From Coprobacter fastidiosus (lineage in GTDB: Bacteria > Bacteroidota > Bacteroidia > Bacteroidales > Coprobacteraceae): DNA of 64,000 nt. Below the pieces are notes generated by a model. The model did not search any database. It saw only the letters and a program-made list of their open reading frames with translations, and had not been told where the DNA came from. The stretch is taken from the NCBI RefSeq assembly GCF_030296935.1, contig NZ_AP028032.1, positions 2,728,001-2,792,000 of the forward strand, read 5' to 3'. The translations under genes were made by a program, and so were the position numbers. Below are positions 26,828 to 34,787 of this stretch, in pieces (the first letter of the stretch is position 1; each line of letters starts with the position of its first letter).

Positions 26828-29194
26828 TTATTTTTTGTTTTTAGGCGGGTAGTGAGTCGGGAACATCGATTCTCGGATTTGTCGTTCTTTATTGTTTTTT
26901 TTCAGCATCTCTTTCATTGTATCTTTGTTTGTGATACGGTTGCGGGCTTTCCATAAGATATATTGCAATTCGTTATCGTCAAAATCGAAGTCCTGTCCTA
27001 ATTTATCCCTTATTATTTGTCGGGTATATGACCGGATGTTGTTCCATAGTCCGGGATTATCGATCCCCTTTTCTGCCATATCGGACAGGTATTCTTCAGC
27101 AGCTTTACGATTTGATCTGTTGTTTTTTTGGTAAGTTTCCCTGACTTCTGAAGGCATTGACCGGAATACCTGATCCAGAAAACTATCGGTATGTTCTCCA
27201 TATAAAGCACGTATTCCTTTTTTGGCGACAGCTTCACGCATTAGTGTCTTTTTTAGTTCAGCTTCAGAACGGATATTGTCTAATATAACGTTCACCTGAT
27301 CATTCTCGGGAGAAAAATAACCCGGTAGGACGTCTTTAGCCGGCAGTTTTTGCTGTACGTCGAGAGGAAGTTCCGATTGTCGGTCAAATATTTGAGCATC
27401 AATGCCAAGTTCCTTGCTTATTTTTTCGGCTTCCTGTCGGCGTCTGTCTCTTTGAAATTGCGTATCGTATTTGTTCAACCACGGATTGTCAGGGTTGACG
27501 ATCGAAATGTTGAATCCGGAATCTTCCTTTTTCAGATTTTTATTCTGTTCTGTCGCGGATAGCATTTTTTCGTATTCGTCCGCACTGCTGCGGGTAATCC
27601 GATTATAATCTTCATAAGGAATAGAATATATGCCTTCTGCGAAATCAGGAAATATGAGTTCTTCTTTTCCTTCCGGTGTAATGACTTTATACAGTCCGTT
27701 TTCGGTTTGCCCGATTACCTCCATCGGCTCTCCGTATTTGGTATTGAGTATTGTCACTTTTCCATCATTTTTTCTCCGAAGATGTTGCACCGCTTTTCCT
27801 CCGGTATGGCTTATTCCGCCTAATGCCCCTCCGAAGACTCCTCCTTCTATGCCGGATCGGGTTGCGTTTTGAAGAATTTCATTTAATGCCGGGTAATTTT
27901 CTCTATCCAGATAAATGCGTGCTGCCATGTCTTGAGCAACAGAAGTGCCGGCTTCGCTCAATCCCTCCATAGTGGCATCCGAACCGATTTCTGCCGCCAG
28001 TTTTTTCAGGTCGATATGTTTGTAATTTTTTAGCAAGTCGGTTAACTCTTTGGATGCCTGCGGATTTTTCATCATTTGAGACATAACGCCTTTTCGCATC
28101 GATTCTTTCAAAGGAGCGGAGAGTTTGTTTAGATATCTGCCCTGCATGAGACCTTCTATGAGGAGGTCTGCTCCTGTATAAGAACCCACATAAGCGGCAC
28201 GTTTCCAATCCGGTACTTTTTCGCCGTTTTCCTTTTCATACCGGTCTATATCCATCTGTGCCTGAGCGTGACTTTGTGCTGCTAAACTACCGACATTGGC
28301 TGCACCCAAAGCGACTCCTGCCGGTGGAAAGACCAGTCCTGCGGCTATGGGTAGGGCTTGCTGAGCTATTCCTGCACCCGTTTCGGCAACTTTTGCCCAG
28401 CCTTCGGTTTCTTTGAAACTGTCATTTTGTTCCAGAGCTTTGCTCATTTGTTTTTTTCCTTCACCTCCGTTGATGATGTAATCATTCACTGCTTTTTCTA
28501 TTTGCCGGGGGGATAATCCTTCCGATTTCATCTCCATGATATTTTTTAAAGCATCGATGTATCGGGCTTTTGTATTCATGTACTCTTGTTCATTGACAGC
28601 TCCGGTTTCCGGATCATAAAGCTCGTTATTATTCCAATCGAATTTTTTGTCGGGTTTTCGGATGTTTTTTTCAGAAATTTCTTGTTTGTTCCGCTCGATT
28701 TCTTTTAATAAATCTTCATTGTTTACAGAAGATAAACTGCCGAAATTTTTTTGTACGTTTCGGTATGCAGCTTGCATTTCGTCTTCATTGTTCCACCAGC
28801 TTTTTAATTTTCCGATATTGTAGGAAAAATCGTTTGCTAACCGTTTCCCGTATTGGGCCAGTCCGTCTTTAAAGCTTGTCAAAGGTTTTCCTTCAGGATC
28901 GTTATTGAATAAAGAAGACAAAATCTTTCGGTTATATGGGGTATCGGGAATGGACGGGTAGGGTATGGTCGGATACAGCTTTTGTGCAGGAATGGGAGTT
29001 CTCCATTCCTGACCGGTCAGAGGGTTGCCGGCCATTGTCTGCTTTATTAAATCGGAATCGATATATTCCGGTTGTTTTTGCATAAATGGTTGAGTTGTTG
29101 TGCTTTGACCGTTATCTATTGTCCGGGCGAATTGACGTTTATACATATTTTGTAATTGAGGATCGATATAATCCCATCTATTGTTTTTATTCAT
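26828..29194 (-). CDS. phage ejection/internal-virion-like protein with degenerate peptidase-like C-terminus
   Basis: 788 residues, no signal peptide. The N-terminal 270 are Gln/Asn/Lys-rich and partly coiled coil. Residues about 270-330 form an Ala/Gly-rich amphipathic stretch (GAGIAQQALPIAAGLVFPPA and following), common in phage proteins that enter membranes. The C-terminus (about 600-720) has FSPENDQVNVILDNI, LMREAVAKKGIRALYG, FLDQVF and AAEEYLSDMAEKG. This matches the order of a domain in large polyvalent phage/ICE proteins (HEGVAHYGLRKLFG...FLDxVF...AteEYLAxLAE), but with both His replaced (Arg, Lys). Third gene of a minus-strand operon with 8-base overlap. Inferred to be injected or to line the particle. 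Confidence 0.65.
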   Translation of the reverse strand: MNKNNRWDYIDPQLQNMYKRQFARTIDNGQSTTTQPFMQKQPEYIDSDLIKQTMAGNPLTGQEWRTPIPAQKLYPTIPYPSIPDTPYNRKILSSLFNNDPEGKPLTSFKDGLAQYGKRLANDFSYNIGKLKSWWNNEDEMQAAYRNVQKNFGSLSSVNNEDLLKEIERNKQEISEKNIRKPDKKFDWNNNELYDPETGAVNEQEYMNTKARYIDALKNIMEMKSEGLSPRQIEKAVNDYIINGGEGKKQMSKALEQNDSFKETEGWAKVAETGAGIAQQALPIAAGLVFPPAGVALGAANVGSLAAQSHAQAQMDIDRYEKENGEKVPDWKRAAYVGSYTGADLLIEGLMQGRYLNKLSAPLKESMRKGVMSQMMKNPQASKELTDLLKNYKHIDLKKLAAEIGSDATMEGLSEAGTSVAQDMAARIYLDRENYPALNEILQNATRSGIEGGVFGGALGGISHTGGKAVQHLRRKNDGKVTILNTKYGEPMEVIGQTENGLYKVITPEGKEELIFPDFAEGIYSIPYEDYNRITRSSADEYEKMLSATEQNKNLKKEDSGFNISIVNPDNPWLNKYDTQFQRDRRRQEAEKISKELGIDAQIFDRQSELPLDVQQKLPAKDVLPGYFSPENDQVNVILDNIRSEAELKKTLMREAVAKKGIRALYGEHTDSFLDQVFRSMPSEVRETYQKNNRSNRKAAEEYLSDMAEKGIDNPGLWNNIRSYTRQIIRDKLGQDFDFDDNELQYILWKARNRITNKDTMKEMLKKNNKERQIRESMFPTHYPPKNKK

Positions 29195-29759
29195 TGAGAG
29201 TATTGTTTTGAGTGTTTTCGAATAATAAGTTTTCTATTTGTACTCGGGCTTCTTCGGGAGAAATACCTTGAGCTGTCAGATAGTTGAAAAGCAAGAATTT
29301 TTGTTTATCGGTATTTTCTGCATTATCTTGCCATACCTCTGGAAATTCTTTTGTGTTTAATCCTTTTGCAGGCAGTTTGGCATGAGTATTCGGGATGACC
29401 GGAATCCTCTCTGTTAGTTCGAGAAAATTTTTCCGCAACTCTTGTTTTTTTCTGCATCGGACGTTTTGTTTATCTATAATTTCGGATTCCGGTTCAAATA
29501 ACCGGGTGAGTTTTTTCCAGTAAAAACTCCTTTCTTTTTTTCCGTATTCTTCTTTTGTCGGTTTTTGTCCTAAAAGTTTCAACGCATATTCCAGATCATC
29601 AATCGACTTGCGGGCGGCAGATCTCTTTTTTTGTTTTCGATTTTCCAGACATACCGAGAGAAAGCCTTTCCCATCTTCTACCTGTTGCTTGATGTCGGAG
29701 AAAATCGCTGCCGTATTTTTTTTATTTTGTAGTTCGGTTGTCTTATTTTCCATTATCAT
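29187..29759 (-). CDS. phage-operon protein of unknown function, charged helical
   Basis: 190 residues from the ATG at 29759; the open frame continues to a TTG at 29792, but that start would overlap the previous stop without a ribosome site. Highly charged, Lys/Glu-rich and helical (KKRSAARKSIDDLEYALKLL, RKKQELRKNFLELTERI), with no membrane segment. It lies between a 174-residue ejection-like protein and the 788-residue protein, overlapping the latter. In short-tailed phages three consecutive ejection proteins often sit together, so this may be the middle member; no family was recognised. Confidence 0.6.
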   Translation of the reverse strand: MIMENKTTELQNKKNTAAIFSDIKQQVEDGKGFLSVCLENRKQKKRSAARKSIDDLEYALKLLGQKPTKEEYGKKERSFYWKKLTRLFEPESEIIDKQNVRCRKKQELRKNFLELTERIPVIPNTHAKLPAKGLNTKEFPEVWQDNAENTDKQKFLLFNYLTAQGISPEEARVQIENLLFENTQNNTLNE

Positions 29760-29788
29760 ATCTTTTGATCCGTTTCCGATAAATGATT

Positions 29789-30313
29789 TCAAAGCATTCC
29801 TGACGACAGTTGTGCCATACTTAATATTGTATTATCCAGATTTTCCAATCTTCGACCTACGTTCTGTAACGCATTTTCCGATGCGTTCCGGAACATATTG
29901 CTGGCATTCATATAGGTGTTGTATCTTTTGTCATTTATTGCTGCCGAATGATTGATGTAATTATTCAGGACATTATTTTTCCATTGTGCGCCATTTGCCG
30001 CAATCGCACTATATGTGTTGCCTATCGTTTCCGCATTGTTTTTTTGTTGGGCGGCGATAGCTTCGGGTGTCGTTCCCGTGACGGCAGACTGAGTCAGTGT
30101 TTGTTGATTCAGTTGTTGAGTCTGTTTCCGGAGATTTTTTAATAGGGCTTGGCTGTCCGATCGATTTATATAATCACCGTAATACTCCGAGTTGAAAAGG
30201 TTGTCTAACTGTGTTTGTTGGCTGTCGAGGGCCTGTAATGCGTTTTTTTGTTCCTTTTCAGCTGCTTTTCTCTGTTTTCGGGCTTTGATCCCGTTGAATA
30301 TTGATGCAAACAT
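29789..30313 (-). CDS. small phage ejection/internal-core-like protein
   Basis: 174 residues, starting MFASIFNGIKARKQRKAAEK, with a strong AAGGAG ribosome site. A long Gln/Asn/Ala-rich helical region follows (LKNLRKQTQQLNQQTLTQSA, TPEAIAAQQKNNAETIGNTY). This composition, with an N-terminal short hydrophobic segment and basic helix, is like the small internal-virion or ejection proteins of podoviruses. First gene of the three-gene minus operon, divergent from the terminase side. Function is inferred from composition and context only. Confidence 0.6.
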   Translation of the reverse strand: MFASIFNGIKARKQRKAAEKEQKNALQALDSQQTQLDNLFNSEYYGDYINRSDSQALLKNLRKQTQQLNQQTLTQSAVTGTTPEAIAAQQKNNAETIGNTYSAIAANGAQWKNNVLNNYINHSAAINDKRYNTYMNASNMFRNASENALQNVGRRLENLDNTILSMAQLSSGML

Positions 30314-30394
30314 TTTTGTTTCTCCTTCTAAATTTTTTTAATTGGTTAGTGAACGAATTTATTATTATAACATCAGCATACAAATATCACCTCA

Positions 30395-30402
30395 TATATT
30401 TG
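30395..30402 (+). promoter_or_regulatory. promoter -7 element for the 83-aa ORF and terminase
   Basis: TATATTTG, an exact TAnnTTTG match 36 bases before the 83-codon ORF, in the divergent gap between the two halves of locus 2. A host-type promoter driving phage-type genes. Confidence 0.55.
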
Positions 30403-30437
30403 TCGTATGGTGTTATAATTATAAAATCGTATAGAAT

Positions 30438-30689
30438 ATGACGAAAAAAAATGCTCTTACCGGAAAAAATAATATTCCGGCCGATGATTATATCCGGAAA
30501 AGACGGGAGATATTGGATTTGTGTTATAAACGTTTGCAGGAAATGATACCTGAATGTACCAGTGAAGTCAATCTGCTCAAGTGTATTGAAATTCTGGAAA
30601 AACATGAGAGTAGAAATGATGCCGGAGATGAAAGACAAGCGTTGTGTGCCATAGCCGATACGCTCGACAGGCTGGCGGGGTTGCGATAG
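30438..30689 (+). CDS. small charged protein upstream of terminase
   Basis: 83 residues (MTKKNALTGKNNIPADDYIR, then RRREILDLCYKRLQEM-like helices ending TLDRLAGLR). All-helical and charged. It lies 81 bases before the terminase large subunit, the position of a small terminase subunit, but it is shorter than known TerS proteins and no DNA-binding motif is clear. The gap to terminase contains an imperfect stem (GCAC...GTGC around ATCG-TTTTT-CGAT, 30705-30730). Confidence 0.55.
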   Translation: MTKKNALTGKNNIPADDYIRKRREILDLCYKRLQEMIPECTSEVNLLKCIEILEKHESRNDAGDERQALCAIADTLDRLAGLR

Positions 30690-30770
30690 ATTTTATATTT
30701 ATCGCACGAAATATCGTTTTTCGATGTGCTATTTTGCGGAAAATAGAATTATCGGAAAATATTAGATAAA

Positions 30771-32756
30771 ATGGAAATTACAGTGATTGAAAACGAAAGG
30801 CGGAAAAAAGAGATCGATAGACCTTATCGTCCTGAGACGGGAGAGGGAAGCATAACCGGAAAGCGTTTTTGCTTTCATCTTCCGGATGCTCCTATTCCGA
30901 TACAATATATCCCGGAAATGATGCTGGAAGAGGTCGAACTCGTAAAACTTTTACGTCGGCATGGTTCGATAGAAAAATTTATTCTGAACGAGTTGAAAGA
31001 ATCCCCTTCACCCGTTATTAAGGAAGAAGTCTGGAGACGGTGGGTGAAGGTCAGGATTAAATATGATTTTGAATTTTGGGCGGTTTTATTTGTCCGTATT
31101 AAGAATAAGACGGGTGATTCAGATATTCCTTTTCGACTCAATCGGCCTCAGCGTCGCCTGCTTTCGGAGCTTGAAGATATGAGGACGAAACGTCTGCCTA
31201 TACGGCTGATATTGTTGAAGGCAAGACAATGGGGCGGTTCTACGCTGGTACAGATGTATATGGCTTGGATACAGCTGGTACACCGGAAAAACTGGAATAG
31301 CGTGATCTGCGCGCATTTAAAAGATGCAGCGGCAAATATTAAAGGGATGTATTCTAAATTGTTGGAAAGTTATCCGGCTTGGTTGATAGATGCAGATAAA
31401 CCTCTGAAGTTTCAACCGTATGAGAAAATGGGGAATACCTCTGTGATTGCCGAAACGAGTTGTAAAGTCACGATCGGGTCGGCAGAAACTCCGGAGTCGG
31501 TACGTGGGTCAGATGCTGTTATGGCGCATTTGTCGGAGGTGGCTTTCTGGCCTCATACGCGGTTGAAATCTCCTGAGTCGTTGATCCGTTCGGTATGCGG
31601 TTCGGTTGCTTTGTTGCCCGACTCGGTTGTTGTTATGGAAAGTACGGCGAACGGAACGGGGAATTATTTTCATCAGGAATGTGAAAGGGCAAAGAGGGGG
31701 GAGAGTGATAAACGTTTTTTATTTATACCGTGGTTCGAAATAGAAATGTATTCTGTTCCGGTAGAAGATTATGACGCATTGATAACATCTTTGACAGATT
31801 ATGAAAAGGATCTTTGGGATAAAGGTGCGACTCTTGAAGCGATAGCTTGGTATCGTATGAAACGAAAAGAGTATAGAGATCATGCCGATATGATGGCGGA
31901 GTATCCCTCTGATGATGTTGAGGCGTTTAACCATACCGGAGAACGGGTATTCGATATACGACAGGTGCAAAGACTTAGGGAATCATGTCGTCCGGCAGAT
32001 AAGGTCGGAGAAGTTTATGGGAAAGCTTTCTCCGGAAAGTCGGCATTGGAAGGGCTCGGTTTTAAGGAAGAGGCGGGAGGACGCCTTCATATCTGGGCTT
32101 TTCCGGATTCCGATATGTCTGTAAAGGATCGCTATCTGGTCGTTGTCGATATCGGAGGCCGCTCTTCAAAAGCCGATTATTCGGTTATTGTCGTCTATGA
32201 CCGTTATTGGATGTTGTTTGGGGGTGTACCTGAGATTGTCGCTCAATGGAGGGGGCATATTGATCATGATTTGTTGGCATGGAAGTCTGTCCAGATTGCA
32301 GCTTTTTATCACCATGCGTTACTTGTAATAGAAAGCAATACTTTGGAAACGGAACATACGGATGGGGAACATACGGAATATATTCTGGATACTATTGCCG
32401 ATTCTTATACACATTTGTATGCTCGTGTATCTGCCGAAATGATCCGATCTCAAGTTCCTTCTAAATGGGGATTTCACATGAATCGTTCTACCAAAACAAT
32501 GGTGGTAAATCATCAAATACAGATGTTAAGGGAGAACGGGTATATAGAAAGGGATATTCAGGCATGTTATGAACATGATGTTTTTGAACGGAAACCGAAT
32601 GGAAGTTTCGGGGCGATGGACGGGCATCATGATGATATTCTTATAACGCGTTGTATCGGTAATTATATATGTTATACCGAGCCGTTGCCGTACCGATTTA
32701 CAAAAATGCAGGTAAAGGTTTCCGGTTCTGTTCCTATCGGAGAAGCAACGATCTGA
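30771..32756 (+). CDS. phage terminase large subunit
   Basis: 661 residues. ATPase domain: Walker A KARQWGGSTLVQ (about 150-161), Walker B-type MAHLSEVAFW (251-260), coupling motif ESTANGTGNYFHQE (290-303). RNase H-like nuclease: VVVDIGGRSSKADYSVIVVY (Asp460), LVIESNTLETEH (Glu521), GHHDDILITRC (Asp621/622). All expected catalytic positions are present, so it should be a functional DNA-packaging motor. It cuts concatemeric or genomic DNA and pumps it into a capsid through the portal. Convergent with a sensor-kinase gene; no integrase, replication or capsid gene adjoins it. Confidence 0.93.
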   Translation: MEITVIENERRKKEIDRPYRPETGEGSITGKRFCFHLPDAPIPIQYIPEMMLEEVELVKLLRRHGSIEKFILNELKESPSPVIKEEVWRRWVKVRIKYDFEFWAVLFVRIKNKTGDSDIPFRLNRPQRRLLSELEDMRTKRLPIRLILLKARQWGGSTLVQMYMAWIQLVHRKNWNSVICAHLKDAAANIKGMYSKLLESYPAWLIDADKPLKFQPYEKMGNTSVIAETSCKVTIGSAETPESVRGSDAVMAHLSEVAFWPHTRLKSPESLIRSVCGSVALLPDSVVVMESTANGTGNYFHQECERAKRGESDKRFLFIPWFEIEMYSVPVEDYDALITSLTDYEKDLWDKGATLEAIAWYRMKRKEYRDHADMMAEYPSDDVEAFNHTGERVFDIRQVQRLRESCRPADKVGEVYGKAFSGKSALEGLGFKEEAGGRLHIWAFPDSDMSVKDRYLVVVDIGGRSSKADYSVIVVYDRYWMLFGGVPEIVAQWRGHIDHDLLAWKSVQIAAFYHHALLVIESNTLETEHTDGEHTEYILDTIADSYTHLYARVSAEMIRSQVPSKWGFHMNRSTKTMVVNHQIQMLRENGYIERDIQACYEHDVFERKPNGSFGAMDGHHDDILITRCIGNYICYTEPLPYRFTKMQVKVSGSVPIGEATI

Positions 32757-32788
32757 TGAGCTTATTTTAAAGGGTGAATATGGAAAAT

Positions 32789-34738
32789 TCAGATGAAACG
32801 ATGTTTTTTCTCCAGAGGCATTTTGAGATTAAGAGGATGAGAAAAGCAAAACCGAGAACCTTTTGTGTAATCGGGGTCTATCCATATATCTCCTCCCATT
32901 TTATTGATGGTTAATTTGCAAATAGACAATCCGAGCCCAGAGCCTTGTGCAAATTCATTTAGTTTTTCGAATCTCTCGAATACTTGCCGTTGTTTCTCTT
33001 TAGGAATGCCGCAACCGGTATCGGATACGGAGAATATCACCCTGTTTTTGTCTGGTTCTATATTATAGGAAAGAGTGATTGTTCCGGTATCGGTAAATTT
33101 TCCAGCATTATTCAGCAGATTGATGAAGATTTGTTGTAATCGTTGAGGGTCGGTTACCATAGAAAGCGGTTCGTCTGCTTCGAATATATAAGCAATTGCA
33201 TTTTTTTTGACCCGGTTTATTATTGCAATTTGGTCACGACATAGCTGTGTAATGTCGCAGAGGGAAAAATTGAATTGAACTCTTCCCGATTCAAGACGTG
33301 ATAAATCGAGAATATCGTTGATGAGCCGAAGTAATAAATCCGAATTTTTTTGAATAATATCCAGATATTCTTGTTGTTCTTTGTTCTTATTTTCTTCGGC
33401 GAGTACGGTCGAGAATCCTACAATAGCATTTAACGGGGTTCGGATTTCGTGACTCATATTTGCTAAAAAGGCGCTTTTTAACCGATTCGATTCTTCTGCT
33501 CTATCTTTAGCGATGATTAATTCTTTCTCAGACATTTCCAGATGTTCTTTTACTTTTTTTGTGCGGAAATAAAAGAATAGAGTACAGCAAAGAGCGATCA
33601 CAAGAATAATTAATACCGAAATGATAGAAATGAACTCGACAGGATATTCTTTCCACAATGGCAATGTTTTATTGAGAAGAATAGAATTTCGAGGAAGTTT
33701 TTCGATCGGAATATCAGATTCTTTGATTTTATTGAAATCGAAGATATATTCGTTAGGAATAAATTTGATGTTGGCTTCTTCCCCTTTTTCTATATTGATA
33801 GCCTGTTTTGCCATGTCGGGGCCTTGCTGTCGATAATTCGGAGAATATCCGCCTAATACCCAATTGTTTAATCCGAATGATATAATTGAGAATACCGGAA
33901 CTTTGGGATTAACGCCGGACATCGTATATATGGCGTTTTTTATGAAGAAAGCGTTTGATGCGTCGACTTTCCATGTCCCGAATAAGATGACCGTATTAGG
34001 AGGCAGATTTTTGATATCTTCAATGATCGAATAGATTGTTTTTAATCGGCCGTCTAATAATATGAGGTTGAGGTCCGGAAAATTCTTGAATTCTTTTTTT
34101 ACTAATGCTTGCAAAGAGATACCTTCGTATGTATTGTCCGATATGAATGCTATATTGCGGGTCAGCGGATAAAGGTTCATGATCAGTTCGATATTTTTCT
34201 TTATATCATATTCGTATGCAAATCCGGCTTTTATATTCCGGTTCGGCATATCTTTGAAGACGTCGATACTTTCAGGATTCCAAAGTTTAATATCTTGATT
34301 GTTGTCGGGCAGAAGAACAACATTTCTACTTGCCATGCTGCATAGTACAGGGGTGTTTTTGAACAGTAGTGTATCTTGAGAGAGATATGATGCCCATGCC
34401 TCTTGACCTATGAGAATAATTAGTTTAGGAGGTAATTGCTTGTGTTTTAGTAGTATGTTTTTAAGTCGTTTTTTCCATGTTTGAGATTCGGACAGACTTT
34501 GGCAGTTCATGTTTTCGATAGAGATCGGTGATTTTCCGCCGAGGTGTCGATACGTGTCGTTGAAAGATATGATGGTGGAAGTCGTGAATTGTGTATCCGG
34601 ATTGTATGAACTGATAATCAATATCGGAGCTGAACTTTCGGATGCCGTTGTCTTCTGTACCGGAAAATTGCAAGCTATGAGCAATATTGTGAAAAAGCTG
34701 TAAAGAAAACGTTTGTGATTTCTAAGTATATTTGTCAT
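32789..34738 (-). CDS. sensor histidine kinase with ABC_sub_bind-type sensor domain
   Basis: 649 residues from the ATG at 34738. The N-terminus is lipoprotein/signal-like (FLYSFFTILLIACNF). A periplasmic ABC_sub_bind-like domain (about 40-335; APILIISSYNPDTQFTTSTI, IILIGQEAWASYLS, TVILFGTWKVDASNAFF) is followed by one membrane segment (FISIISVLIILVIALCCTLF), HisKA (AFLANMSHEIRTPLNAIVGF, phospho-His) and HATPase (NLLNNAGKFTDTGT, DTGCGIP, GSGLGLSIC). No receiver domain. Its larger paralogue lies 49 bases upstream on the same strand. The ligand is unknown. It is unlikely to be a phage gene. Confidence 0.9.
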   Translation of the reverse strand: MTNILRNHKRFLYSFFTILLIACNFPVQKTTASESSAPILIISSYNPDTQFTTSTIISFNDTYRHLGGKSPISIENMNCQSLSESQTWKKRLKNILLKHKQLPPKLIILIGQEAWASYLSQDTLLFKNTPVLCSMASRNVVLLPDNNQDIKLWNPESIDVFKDMPNRNIKAGFAYEYDIKKNIELIMNLYPLTRNIAFISDNTYEGISLQALVKKEFKNFPDLNLILLDGRLKTIYSIIEDIKNLPPNTVILFGTWKVDASNAFFIKNAIYTMSGVNPKVPVFSIISFGLNNWVLGGYSPNYRQQGPDMAKQAINIEKGEEANIKFIPNEYIFDFNKIKESDIPIEKLPRNSILLNKTLPLWKEYPVEFISIISVLIILVIALCCTLFFYFRTKKVKEHLEMSEKELIIAKDRAEESNRLKSAFLANMSHEIRTPLNAIVGFSTVLAEENKNKEQQEYLDIIQKNSDLLLRLINDILDLSRLESGRVQFNFSLCDITQLCRDQIAIINRVKKNAIAYIFEADEPLSMVTDPQRLQQIFINLLNNAGKFTDTGTITLSYNIEPDKNRVIFSVSDTGCGIPKEKQRQVFERFEKLNEFAQGSGLGLSICKLTINKMGGDIWIDPDYTKGSRFCFSHPLNLKMPLEKKHRFI

Positions 34739-34787
34739 ATAATGCGATCTCATTGTTCGTCTTTTTGGTTCCCGGCATAATTGATTT

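Noticed and set aside
30438-30689. Naming the 83-codon ORF as small terminase subunit
   Set aside because: The position fits, but it is too short and lacks a recognisable DNA-binding motif, so it is left unnamed.
26828-32756. Conjugative element instead of phage genes at locus 2
   Set aside because: The terminase motifs are unambiguous, and no relaxase, T4SS or coupling protein is present.
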